The translations under genes and the position numbers were made by a program. A DNA stretch of 64,000 nt, from NCBI GenBank assembly GCA_965119685.1, contig OZ221971.1, positions 2,542,001-2,606,000 of the forward strand, written 5' to 3'. The notes below the pieces were generated by a model, which did not search any database, was not told the origin of the DNA, and was given only the letters and a program-made list of their open reading frames with translations. Source of the DNA: Merdibacter sp965119685 (GTDB taxonomy: Bacteria > Bacillota_I > Bacilli_A > Erysipelotrichales > Erysipelotrichaceae). Positions 14,678-22,344 of this stretch are shown here, piece by piece. Each line of letters begins with the position of its first letter. Position 1 is the first letter of the stretch.

Positions 14678-14751
14678 TGGAGCAAATGAGGGGAATCGAA
14701 CCCCCGTATCAGCCTTGGCAAGGCTGTGTTCTACCATTGAACTACATTTGC
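14678..14751 (-). tRNA. tRNA-Gly(GCC)
   Basis: A complete cloverleaf: acceptor GCAAATG / CATTTGC, anticodon arm CAGCC-TTGCCAA-GGCTG with anticodon GCC, T arm with GGTTCGATTCC, and an encoded CCA. It is the gene next to the integrase and the likely attB: integration at its 3' end would leave it intact. Confidence 0.97.
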
Positions 14752-14827
14752 ATTTTTCAGCACGTTTATATTAGCATATCCAAGTTGAAATAGCAATAGC
14801 TTTTTTCACTTGTTTGCTTTTTCAGAA

Positions 14828-14903
14828 TGGCGGTCCAGATGGGACTCGAACCCACGATCTCCTCCGTGACAGGGAGGCATGTTAACCACTACACCACTGG
14901 ACC
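14828..14903 (-). tRNA. tRNA-Asp(GTC), copy 1
   Basis: A 76-base tRNA with acceptor GGTCCAG / CTGGACC, anticodon loop TGTCACG (GTC) and encoded CCA. Identical in sequence to the copy at 14968-15043. Confidence 0.97.
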
Positions 14904-14967
14904 ATTTCAGCAAACGCTAAGATAATATCACAAATCACTCAGCCATGCAACTGTTTTTTTCATCAAA

Positions 14968-15043
14968 TGGCGGTCCAGATGGGACTCGAACCCACGATCT
15001 CCTCCGTGACAGGGAGGCATGTTAACCACTACACCACTGGACC
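14968..15043 (-). tRNA. tRNA-Asp(GTC), copy 2
   Basis: A second, base-for-base identical tRNA-Asp(GTC) with encoded CCA, 64 bases from copy 1. It is a recent tandem duplication or is kept identical by gene conversion. Same transcript as the Ser and Gly tRNAs. Confidence 0.97.
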
Positions 15044-15062
15044 ATCCGATTGATAAATAAAA

Positions 15063-15153
15063 TGGCGGAGTAGGAGAGATTTGAACTCTCGCGTCAGTTT
15101 CCCGACCTATGCCCTTAGCAGGGGCACCTCTTCAGCCACTTGAGTACTACTCC
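15063..15153 (-). tRNA. tRNA-Ser(GCT)
   Basis: A 91-base class II tRNA: acceptor GGAGTAG / CTACTCC, anticodon loop CTGCTAA (GCT), a long variable arm TAGGTCGGGAAACTGACGC and encoded CCA. First gene of the leftward tRNA operon. Confidence 0.97.
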
Positions 15154-15191
15154 GTGCATGAAAACCGCCAATCTATCTTCAGCGCTCATAT

Positions 15192-15220
15192 ATAATAGCA
15201 TGCGTATTTTTATTTGGCAA
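15192..15220 (-). promoter_or_regulatory. Promoter of the tRNA operon
   Basis: On the minus strand TTGCCA-N17-TATTAT, 39 bases upstream of tRNA-Ser. The region 15221-15506 to its right holds no gene I can support. Confidence 0.8.
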
Positions 15221-15506
15221 TAGTTTTTCCCTATTTTTCTGTCATCATCCAAATGAAAACACCGCTGCCCGCCATGCAAAAAATCTTCTTCTGCACAAAG
15301 CTATCTCTGATCTACATGCTATATCTCTATTTACATCTCTATAAACTTTTTCAGCCAGCCATCCGGTAAAACACAATCAAATGACTATGACAAAAATCAC
15401 TCCCTTTCCCCCACTCCTTCTTCTCGCATTTTTCCTTTTATCTCTGCTCTCAAAGCTCCATCCCCCCCTTTATCTATCTCCCCGTCCTTTCCTCATGACA
15501 ACGTGC

Positions 15507-15531
15507 AAAAAGCGAACCATCCTCGGTTCGC
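15507..15531 (-). terminator. Terminator of mazF
   Basis: Minus-strand stem GCGAACC / GGTTCGC followed by TTTTT, directly after the mazF stop. Confidence 0.88.
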
Positions 15532-15532
15532 C

Positions 15533-15865
15533 TCACACGTGTAAACTGATGCGGATCGCCTCGCTCACCTGCGCTAATGTCTGCTCATCCAGCGTACAGA
15601 TCCAATGCAGCAGCCGGCTTTTATCGATCGTCCGCAGCTGCTCGCAAAGGATCATCGATACATGACTCAGGCGTTTGGCGCTGAAAATCACATGTGTCGG
15701 AATCGGCGGCTTGCTCATCTTCTTCGATACGGGAGCAACGATCACCGTCTTTGAATAACGGTTGCCCTTGTCATTTTGAACGATCACCACCGGACGAATC
15801 CCGCCCTGCTCACTGCCGATTACGGGGGAGAGATTGGCATAATAGACGTCTCCTCTGTGTATCAT
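15533..15865 (-). CDS. mazF: MazF/PemK-type endoribonuclease toxin
   Basis: A 110-residue toxin that cleaves mRNA at short sequence motifs. The family core is clear: RGDVYYANLSPVIGSEQGGIRPVVIVQND, then VIVAPVSKK and ICEQLRTIDKSRL-like LCEQLRTIDKSRL, close to Bacillus EndoA. The ATG at 15865 overlaps the stop of the LolA-like gene upstream (a GTG one codon earlier is also possible). No MazE-type antitoxin gene is visible on either side, which is unusual. Confidence 0.93.
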   Translation of the reverse strand: MIHRGDVYYANLSPVIGSEQGGIRPVVIVQNDKGNRYSKTVIVAPVSKKMSKPPIPTHVIFSAKRLSHVSMILCEQLRTIDKSRLLHWICTLDEQTLAQVSEAIRISLHV

Positions 15866-16860
15866 CACTTCATCACAACCACCTGCATGCTCGAAAGCAC
15901 CGCCGCCATCTCCTGTTCATTTAACTGATCGCTGTAAATGGTATATTGCACAGAGTCGATCACCGTCGTCATCTGTGTTCCATCATACTGTCCGATCATA
16001 CCGGCAGCATCAATCAGATCGCCGTTCATGATGATCGTCTGTGTCGTCTCTTCACTTTCTGCCAACTGCTCAACTATCGTAAAGCTCTTCTCCCCGCTGT
16101 ATTCCAAAATGTGCTGCAGCGCACCGCCGTTTTCCAGCGTAGAGCTGTTGGAGAGAGTTGCATCAAAGGTCTCCATCGGCAGCAGCGGAAGATCCTCCGC
16201 CATCACCTGAGATGCCGACGTCTGCTTTTCTAACTGAGCCGGTACCGCAAAATCCTCATTGCTAAAGCCCGGTGCATAATCCACCTTGGTAAAGGCGATC
16301 TTTAACTGTGACACATGATCGCTGTTGAAAATCTCCACATATTGAATCTTCGCATCTTTGTCAAACAGCATCTCCTGTCTGTTGAAATTATGATTGTTGG
16401 GATAAGTTACCTCTGCGCTGACCTTATAGCCCTCCGCCGTATTTTCCACCTGCACGCTCTCTTCTTCCATGATCTCGCTCATCGATTGCAGCAAGTAGGG
16501 CTTCAGCGAGTTTGTCGGCCAGTTTCCCTCGAATTTAAAAATCTGATTGAGCGATGGGGTGATCACATAGACGCCCTTCTCATTGCGGATGATCTCCTGT
16601 TCCTGATTCAAATCTTTATCCGTCAGGGAAACACGAAAAAACTCCTGATCTCCCTCCTTCAAATACTTTACGTTCACCGCATAGCTTTTGACATCCTCAC
16701 CCTTGGCGATCTCCATGTCGCCCTCCAGCAAATAGCTCGTCAAAGAGGCGGTCGTTTCTCGAAACTGCTGATCAAACGGCTTGTCCCGGAAGATCAAAAA
16801 CAGGCTGACGATCACAGCAACAACAACCACTGCGGCAATGATAATACCTTTCTTTTTCAT
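15865..16860 (-). CDS. LolA-like membrane-anchored protein
   Basis: A 331-residue protein with one N-terminal membrane segment (GIIIAAVVVVAVIVSLFLIF, residues 5-24) and an extracellular beta-rich domain of the LolA/GerS type (LLEGDMEIAKGEDVKSYAVNV, QEIIRNEKGVYVITPSLNQIFKF, WPTNSLKPYLLQSM). Gram-positive members act in envelope or lipoprotein-related processes; no precise role is known. The ATG at 16860 follows AAGGGAGTCGAAA. The gene overlaps mazF and probably shares its transcript. Confidence 0.8.
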   Translation of the reverse strand: MKKKGIIIAAVVVVAVIVSLFLIFRDKPFDQQFRETTASLTSYLLEGDMEIAKGEDVKSYAVNVKYLKEGDQEFFRVSLTDKDLNQEQEIIRNEKGVYVITPSLNQIFKFEGNWPTNSLKPYLLQSMSEIMEEESVQVENTAEGYKVSAEVTYPNNHNFNRQEMLFDKDAKIQYVEIFNSDHVSQLKIAFTKVDYAPGFSNEDFAVPAQLEKQTSASQVMAEDLPLLPMETFDATLSNSSTLENGGALQHILEYSGEKSFTIVEQLAESEETTQTIIMNGDLIDAAGMIGQYDGTQMTTVIDSVQYTIYSDQLNEQEMAAVLSSMQVVVMK

Positions 16861-16955
16861 TTTCGACTCCCTTTCTTTCATCCTAATGTATGTGCGAACC
16901 ACGTGAATCATTCATATTGCACAAATGGATTCATACAATATCACTGGGAGATGCT

Positions 16956-17147
16956 ATGAAAAAAATAAGAGCTGCCGCCTTGATGATCCTGGTGGTGCTG
17001 TCGATGGATTATATGAGCTACATCTTTTTTTCCTTTCCTTCTATTTATCATTATGCCACGCTGCACGCCGCTTTTGAGAAATGGTATGCACTGCTTTGCG
17101 GATGCTGCGCAATGCTTTCTTTGCTGTATCTGGGGAAAGAAGGGTGA
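16956..17147 (+). CDS. Small two-span membrane protein
   Basis: A 63-residue hydrophobic protein starting MKKIRAAALMILVVLSMDYM behind GGGAGATGCT, with two likely membrane helices (residues 5-26 and 42-60) and a short charged end. It is divergent from the LolA-like gene. No family is recognised; it is accepted on its ribosome site and hydrophobic pattern. Confidence 0.55.
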   Translation: MKKIRAAALMILVVLSMDYMSYIFFSFPSIYHYATLHAAFEKWYALLCGCCAMLSLLYLGKEG

Positions 17148-17244
17148 GAAGAGGCGCAGAATGAAAAAGCAAATGCACAACCGGTAAATGTGAGGTCGTT
17201 TTTATTCGATCAACACATCTGCACAAAGTGAGTGCGTCCATTCA

Positions 17245-17311
17245 AAAACCGGAGACTCGCCTGCCCTGCGCCATCGCTCATGGCTGCACCCTCGCAGAAA
17301 TCTCCGGTTTT
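17245..17311. ncRNA. Cloverleaf-like hairpin or terminator
   Basis: An 11-bp perfect outer stem AAAACCGGAGA / TCTCCGGTTTT encloses three short hairpins: CGC-7-GCG, CCAT-5-ATGG and CTGC-6-GCAG. On the minus strand the outer stem ends in TTTTTG, so it can terminate the metal-chaperone transcript that ends at 17341. The four-way fold is far more elaborate than termination needs. It fits no riboswitch I know. Confidence 0.6.
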
Positions 17312-17340
17312 CCTATTGTCTTTTTTACGCTTGGATCGCT

Positions 17341-17532
17341 TTACTTCACGGTAAATCCGATCTCATCAATCACACTGCGCGCTTTCATCACATCATCCTG
17401 TGTTCCTTCCACGATGACGGCCTTACGCGGTAAATCCACCATATATCGAATCGACGTCTGTGCCAGTGCACGGTCAATCTTGGCAGCGCAGTGCTCGCAT
17501 GCCATGTCTTCTACTAAAATGATTGTCTGCAT
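17341..17532 (-). CDS. CopZ-like heavy-metal chaperone
   Basis: A 63-residue HMA domain with the metal-binding pair in DMACEHCAAKID (Cys-x2-Cys, residues 11 and 14), a beta-alpha-beta-beta-alpha-beta fold, and the usual end IDEIGFTVK. It is likely to carry copper(I) or a similar ion to a P-type ATPase, which is not in this window. I start at the ATG with GAGGTG six bases ahead. A TATAAT on the minus strand lies 16 bases upstream of the ribosome site. Confidence 0.85.
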   Translation of the reverse strand: MQTIILVEDMACEHCAAKIDRALAQTSIRYMVDLPRKAVIVEGTQDDVMKARSVIDEIGFTVK

Positions 17533-17586
17533 CTTCATCACCTCGCTGTTTATTATTATACCACGAAGCAGGCGCAGATGCCATGT

Positions 17587-18306
17587 TTATGCAATGATGG
17601 TACCTGTACCCAGTGAAAATGTACCGCGCAGATGAATGCGGATATGCTTTTCTTTCGCATATTGAACACAGCGTTCATGCAGCACCCGCACCTTCATATT
17701 CAGCATCTCATCATAGCTCAGACGCTCATAGCGCACGGCATAAGCGGATCGCTTGGGATCGATATTATAAACACCGTCCACATCCGTATAAATGTCCACC
17801 TGCGGCAGTTCCAGCATATCCGCAAACAAAACAGCGCTGAAATCACTGCCGCCCCGACCTAACGTTGTGACATCTCCACAGGGAGCCTGCGCGATGAACC
17901 CGCCGGCAACGACCACCTGATGCTGTGCGAGGGCCTGCTTGACACAGCGGGCAGAAAGGGAGAGCACATTAGCGTATTCATAGTTATAATCGGTCAAAAT
18001 CCCGTTTTTGTGAAACGGCAGGGCATACGCCGAAACGCCGATGTCGAGCAGCTCGCTGGCAACGATCAGCGCAGAGAGCTGTTCACCCATCGAAACCAGA
18101 CGCGCTTTCTCCTCTTTAGACAGCAGCATAGATCCCATCCCCAGCAGGGTATCTGTCGCATACGGGTCGGGATAACGCCCCATCGCCGATACTACCGCCA
18201 GCACCTTTGCCTGCTTCGCCTCCTCAAGGATATGCCGATAAGCACTGCGTCTGGCCTTTTCATCACTCAAAGAGGTACCGCCAAACTTCAAGACCTTTAC
18301 ATCCAT
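17587..18306 (-). CDS. Aspartokinase-type kinase lacking ACT domains
   Basis: A 239-residue amino-acid kinase domain: LKFGGTSLSD at the N-terminus, TLGRGGSDFSAVLFA for nucleotide and aspartate binding, DVDGVYNIDPKRS, and an end at GTGTII, exactly the end of the catalytic fold. Typical aspartokinases exceed 400 residues because of two regulatory ACT domains; these are absent here and no ACT frame follows. It may phosphorylate aspartate without feedback control, or have a different acceptor. No other lysine or threonine gene is nearby. Ribosome site GGGGTGGCGAA. Confidence 0.85.
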   Translation of the reverse strand: MDVKVLKFGGTSLSDEKARRSAYRHILEEAKQAKVLAVVSAMGRYPDPYATDTLLGMGSMLLSKEEKARLVSMGEQLSALIVASELLDIGVSAYALPFHKNGILTDYNYEYANVLSLSARCVKQALAQHQVVVAGGFIAQAPCGDVTTLGRGGSDFSAVLFADMLELPQVDIYTDVDGVYNIDPKRSAYAVRYERLSYDEMLNMKVRVLHERCVQYAKEKHIRIHLRGTFSLGTGTIIA

Positions 18307-18461
18307 TTCGCCACCCCACAGTCCTTACAGGATATGCGGGCACACCAGCTAGGACTGGGCATTTACAGGAGAGTGTCATAGACGATGCAAACGATTCCGA
18401 TCATCACTAAAATCCATCATCTGAAATAGAGTGATGAAACAGTGCCGCTAACCGATGGGGA

Positions 18462-19052
18462 TCAACCATGACAGGGCGCAGAGGAAAGACAGCGTTTGGC
18501 TCTTTCACACAGCTTTTCATAAATCGGCAGCATGCCTTTTTCTCCAATCACATTCGGCAGTTCGCAAACGTCAAACCAGCGAGCCCCCTTCACCTCTTCC
18601 TTGCAGTAGGCGAGAGGCTGATTGGGATCGCCATAAAACAGATACGTCACATTGATATGCAGGTGGGAACTGACAAATGTGCCCTTTTTATAATGACGCG
18701 GCACGCTCAGCACATCGATGCCAAGCGGTTGATCGCTCAGCGGAAAAAGCGTGAAAATGCCGGTTTCTTCCATCCCCTCCCGCCGGGCTACCCGCCGCAG
18801 ATCGCCGTCTCCGTCACAGTGACCGCCGCTCCATCCCCATGAATCGTAAATGCGGTGATACACCAGCAGCACTTTTTTCTGATCGTAAGAGAGAATCCAT
18901 GGGGAAGCGCAAAGATGTATGAGCGCATTGTCTCTTGTCAACAGATCATCAAATGTGCGAAAAGCCTGTAAAGCGAGGGCACGATCGTGTTCCTCCTGCG
19001 CATTCCATGGCTGATAGCTCTCAAAGAGCGCTCTTAATGCTTGATGGTTCAT
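18462..19052 (-). CDS. NUDIX hydrolase
   Basis: A 196-residue NUDIX protein. The NUDIX box is GGHCDGDGDLRRVARREGMEETGI around residues 75-98, with the metal-binding REGMEE intact; the first glutamate is replaced, as in many members with this GGH.DGD variant. N- and C-terminal flanks resemble housekeeping phosphohydrolases of Bacillota; the substrate is unknown. The ATG at 19052 follows AAAAGGAGGCAGCT. It stands alone between the aspartokinase and mutY. Confidence 0.88.
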   Translation of the reverse strand: MNHQALRALFESYQPWNAQEEHDRALALQAFRTFDDLLTRDNALIHLCASPWILSYDQKKVLLVYHRIYDSWGWSGGHCDGDGDLRRVARREGMEETGIFTLFPLSDQPLGIDVLSVPRHYKKGTFVSSHLHINVTYLFYGDPNQPLAYCKEEVKGARWFDVCELPNVIGEKGMLPIYEKLCERAKRCLSSAPCHG

Positions 19053-19309
19053 AGCTGCCTCCTTTTCCATCCCTTTTGTGCGGACATTGCCGCCGCGGCA
19101 AAGTGCTGCTCACGGATTCTCCCACGTTACCGCATCATCTTTCATTATTACTGATGACTGCCTTGCTTTTCATAGCGTCGCAAATACTGCGCCGATGGGT
19201 CAGCGAGATGATTCATTCATTGAGGCATGTTTTTCATCGTCTCACATGCCCCTAAAATGCTACCGCTATTCACATGCCGCCATTTACCAGCCGCCTGTTT
19301 CCTTACTCT

Positions 19310-20386
19310 TTATAACCCCTTGCTTCTTTCAATCATCACCCACTGCCGCGCAGCCTCATAAAAAGGACGAAACGCCGTGGGCAAAGCGATCTTCTGATCG
19401 ATTTCTTCGATCGTATAATAGGTATCTTGCCCCAAATCGCCATCAATGAGAAAAGCGTTCATCCGCCATTCCACATGGGTGAACACATGGGTGTGATCCC
19501 GCAGCTTCACGATATGTTTTGCCTTGGGGAAGCGTTTTTCCACCTCACAGCGATCCCACTTCTCATCGCTCATCCAAAAGCCGTACAAATTTGCCAGCAA
19601 ACCTTTGTCGGGACGCTGACATAAGGCGATTCGCCCTTCGTTCAAGAAGACCAGCACCGTATGTTCCTCGATTCTGCGCGCTTTTTTCCCGCTCTTGATC
19701 GGCAGCTCCTGCTGGATACCCCGCTGGTATGCCTTACATTGACAGGCGATGGGACAGCGCATGCAAGCAGGCTCCTTGTTGGGCGCACAGATGAGCGCCC
19801 CCAGCTCCATCACCGCCTGATTGAAGTCTCCCATATCTGCACTGTCGGGGAGAAAGTCACCGACATAGGTTTGGTAGTGCTTTTTAGTCGCTTCTTTACA
19901 GATGTCTTCCTCATTGGCGAGAATCCGGGAAAAGACGCGCAATACGTTACCATCCACTGCCGCAACACGCTCGTGAAAGGCGATGGATGCGATCGCACCG
20001 GCGGTGTAAGGGCCGATCCCCGGCAGCTTGCGCAATTCCTCATAGCTGGAGGGAAGCTCTCCGCCATAGCGTTCCACACAGACCTGCGCGCACTTTTTCA
20101 TATTGCGTACTCGGCTGTAATAGCCCAGCCCTTCCCACAGCTTATGCAGCAAATCATCCGGAGCCGACGCGAGATCCGATAACGTGGGAAGAACGTAGAG
20201 GAAACGCTCAAAGTAAGGAATTACCGCTTCTACCCGCGTTTGCTGCAGCATGATTTCGCTGACCCATGTGCGGTAAGCGCTGATAGAGCTGCGCCATGGA
20301 AGCTGTCGATGTGAGGCGCGATACCACCTCAGCAGATTTTCTTGCAGTTCGCAGATGTCTGCCTGCGTGTGTGTGAGCATTTCCAT
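19310..20386 (-). CDS. mutY: A/G-specific adenine glycosylase MutY
   Basis: A 358-residue base-excision repair enzyme that removes adenine opposite 8-oxoguanine. Visible: PWR..ISAYRTWVSEIMLQQTRVEAV, the helix-hairpin-helix LPGIGPYTAGAIASIAF, the catalytic Asp in VAAVDGNVLRVFSR, the iron-sulfur cysteines C-x7-C-x2-C-x5-C, and the C-terminal NUDIX-like domain that senses 8-oxoG. I start at 20386 behind AAAGGAG; the frame stays open 93 codons further upstream without a ribosome site. Confidence 0.95.
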   Translation of the reverse strand: MEMLTHTQADICELQENLLRWYRASHRQLPWRSSISAYRTWVSEIMLQQTRVEAVIPYFERFLYVLPTLSDLASAPDDLLHKLWEGLGYYSRVRNMKKCAQVCVERYGGELPSSYEELRKLPGIGPYTAGAIASIAFHERVAAVDGNVLRVFSRILANEEDICKEATKKHYQTYVGDFLPDSADMGDFNQAVMELGALICAPNKEPACMRCPIACQCKAYQRGIQQELPIKSGKKARRIEEHTVLVFLNEGRIALCQRPDKGLLANLYGFWMSDEKWDRCEVEKRFPKAKHIVKLRDHTHVFTHVEWRMNAFLIDGDLGQDTYYTIEEIDQKIALPTAFRPFYEAARQWVMIERSKGL

Positions 20387-21167
20387 CGCCCGTTCTCCTT
20401 TCTCCCGCGTTAAAAGCGTCCTCTGCACTCGTTTTCCATCAAGTGCATAAACAGCATAGACTGCACTCTTAGATGTGCGCTGCTTACGACTGCATCTAAA
20501 AAAGCGCTCCGCCATTTTTCCAGGCTTGCCTGCTCGAGCGGCAATAGTCAGAAAGCGTATCTTCATGATCCCGCGCGGTTTTCTACACGCCCCATTATAA
20601 GAAAATTCGACGCCAGATTCAATCGATTTCCTCCCTTTTCCCCGGGTATATCGAAAATGGCTCATCTGCTCATCATCACAAAATTCCTTTTACAGAAATT
20701 AAAAAAAGCGCCGCAGCGCAAATGATCCAACAGGCACAATCCCCCCAAAAAAACAGACATGCGAAATGGCGCAGATGATCCAATGGATGCAGTTCCCCCC
20801 AAAGCAGACATGCGTAGTAGGAAATGTGCATCCATGAAGATGGGATCATAGCAAAATGCGGCACTCAAAAAGAATCTCATTTTCATTCAACGGCGGACGT
20901 CCTTACAAACGATCGATCAGGAAGGAATAGGGAGATGACCTGTTTCATTCCTTAACACCTGTGAAAACTCGTCTGCCGATACCTCGCTAAAAGCTCATTT
21001 GGTACAAGGAGACGCTCATCGCAAGCAAAGGAAGATGAAGAGCGTATGCAAAACGGCTACCCCGTCATACTTACCTGATACGCTCGCTCTCCTTATGCTT
21101 TTTCTATCATTTTCGATGGATTCCCCCATTAAAACATACGCTCAGCTATCCGCTTTCCTTTATCGCA
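20387..21167. other. Gene-free stretch with a tandem repeat
   Basis: No gene with a ribosome site is visible in about 780 bases between mutY and ddl. The notable content is two imperfect tandem copies of a ~53-bp unit at about 20707-20818 (see the repeat entry). The rest contains only chance open frames. Confidence 0.6.
20707..20818. repeat. Two tandem copies of a ~53-bp unit
   Basis: On the minus strand each unit begins CGCATGTCTG, then a T-rich part and GGGGGGA, and ends GTTGGATCAT or ATTGGATCAT followed by TGCGC. The copies differ by several substitutions and small indels. An extended -10 (TGC-TATGAT) lies just upstream on the same strand, so the units may be transcribed. Not a CRISPR: two units only, no spacers. 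Confidence 0.65.
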
Positions 21168-22310
21168 TCAACCCTTTTTCCCGCCAAACAGCTTTGCTTC
21201 CTTTAAAATATTTGTCGCATAGCTGGAAATCTGCTTTCCACGCTTACGGTATGCCTCAATGCCATCTTGGATGACAGCATCCAGCAGCTGCGAAAATCCA
21301 ATTCCTTCCCACTCCCAAAGATAATAGGACAAAGAGCCGGGAATCGTGTTCAGCTCGTTGACATACAACCGTTTGTTCACACGATCATAGAGGTAATCGA
21401 TTCTGGCGACTCCGCGCACTTCAAACAGCTGTGCAATCGCAAGTGTCATCTGCTGAACGGCAATGACCAGCTCCCCCTCTTTCAGCCACTTTCGCTGTGA
21501 AGTCTGTCCTTGTTTCATTCGATTGCCGCGATACTTCTCATCGTAATCCAGCAGATCTCCCTGATGAAGCACCTCCTCCACCGCGCTGGCGCGATAACCC
21601 TGCGGTGTATGAAGCAAAGCACAGTTGAGCTCTTGCAGATCTTCAATGCACTCCTCTGCCAGTACCTGCTCCCCATAAGCGAACGCATCCTGCACGGCCC
21701 GCAGGCAGGCTTCCTCATTTTCCGCTTTTTGGATGCCGATGCTGGACCCCAACAAAGCCGGCTTTACCAACAGCGGATAACGCAGTGTGCTCAGCTTGCT
21801 CAGCCATTGTTCCTTCGTTTCCTCCTCATGCAGCTGCACAAACCCAACAATCGGAAAACCCGCCTGTTTTAAGAGCATCTTCTGCACGCCTTTATCCTGC
21901 CCGATGGCACAGCAGAGCACATCGCTTTCGCAAAAAGGAATCTGAAGCATCCGGCAAAAGCCTGCCGCACTGCCATCTTCACCGTTGACACCGTGAAACA
22001 AAGGCAGCACTACGTCAAAGGGAATCGAAAAACGACGCCGAAAGCCTCCGTTTCTCACCAACACCGGCTGTCCGCCGCGCCGCTCGATATGCACGGGTTT
22101 CAACCGCCGGCACAGCGCGTCCAGATCACGATAGCTTTCCAGTGATTTCAGCGCTTCCTCATAGTAGAAATCCCCCTGCTTGCTGACATAACAGGGAATC
22201 GCCGTATAGCGTCCCTCTTCCATCTGCGCCATCACCTGCAATGCGGTCAAAATGCTGATTTCATGCTCCACACTATTTCCGCCAAACATACATAAAACTC
22301 TGATTTTCAT
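21168..22310 (-). CDS. ddl: D-alanine--D-alanine ligase
   Basis: A 380-residue ATP-grasp enzyme that makes the D-Ala-D-Ala dipeptide of peptidoglycan. Marks: MFGGNSVEHEISILTA at the start, LPLFHGVNGEDGSAAGF, VKPALLGSSIGI, and the C-terminal VARIDYLYD..YVNELNTIPGSLSYYLW. Start at 22310 (MKIRVLCMFGG) behind GTGGTGATGAT; the longer frame overlaps the MurF-like gene. It lies directly after that gene, so the two products feed consecutive steps: Ddl makes the dipeptide and MurF attaches it. Confidence 0.95.
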   Translation of the reverse strand: MKIRVLCMFGGNSVEHEISILTALQVMAQMEEGRYTAIPCYVSKQGDFYYEEALKSLESYRDLDALCRRLKPVHIERRGGQPVLVRNGGFRRRFSIPFDVVLPLFHGVNGEDGSAAGFCRMLQIPFCESDVLCCAIGQDKGVQKMLLKQAGFPIVGFVQLHEEETKEQWLSKLSTLRYPLLVKPALLGSSIGIQKAENEEACLRAVQDAFAYGEQVLAEECIEDLQELNCALLHTPQGYRASAVEEVLHQGDLLDYDEKYRGNRMKQGQTSQRKWLKEGELVIAVQQMTLAIAQLFEVRGVARIDYLYDRVNKRLYVNELNTIPGSLSYYLWEWEGIGFSQLLDAVIQDGIEAYRKRGKQISSYATNILKEAKLFGGKKG

Positions 22311-22344
22311 ATCATCACCACTGTATTCTATGCCAAAGCCCGCA

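Larger units (their letters stand above)
1..14680. mobile_element. Prophage (right part), integrated at tRNA-Gly
   Basis: A nearly complete early half of a temperate tailed phage is present: packaging, SSB, methyltransferases, replication, ERF/RusA recombination, lysogeny switch and integrase, in the order usual for siphoviruses of Bacillota. Base composition is visibly more AT-rich than the DNA to the right of the tRNA genes. The right boundary is placed at the 3' end of the tRNA-Gly gene because the integrase lies directly beside it. Structural, tail, lysis genes and the other attachment site lie beyond the left edge. Confidence 0.93.

Noticed and set aside
14828..15043. Repeated 76-base blocks considered as a CRISPR or other repeat array
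   Set aside because: Both fold as complete tRNA-Asp with anticodon GTC and CCA; they are duplicated tRNA genes.
17245..17311. Hairpin considered as a lysine riboswitch of the aspartokinase gene
   Set aside because: It lies downstream of that gene, not in its leader, and lacks the conserved L-box sequences.
20387..20665. 93-codon open extension upstream of mutY
   Set aside because: No ribosome site at its start, no similarity to MutY N-termini, while the ATG at 20386 has AAAGGAG at proper distance and begins a normal-length protein.
20707..20818. Tandem units considered as a CRISPR remnant or coding repeat
   Set aside because: Only two diverged copies, no spacer pattern, no cas genes, and the open frames through them lack ribosome sites.
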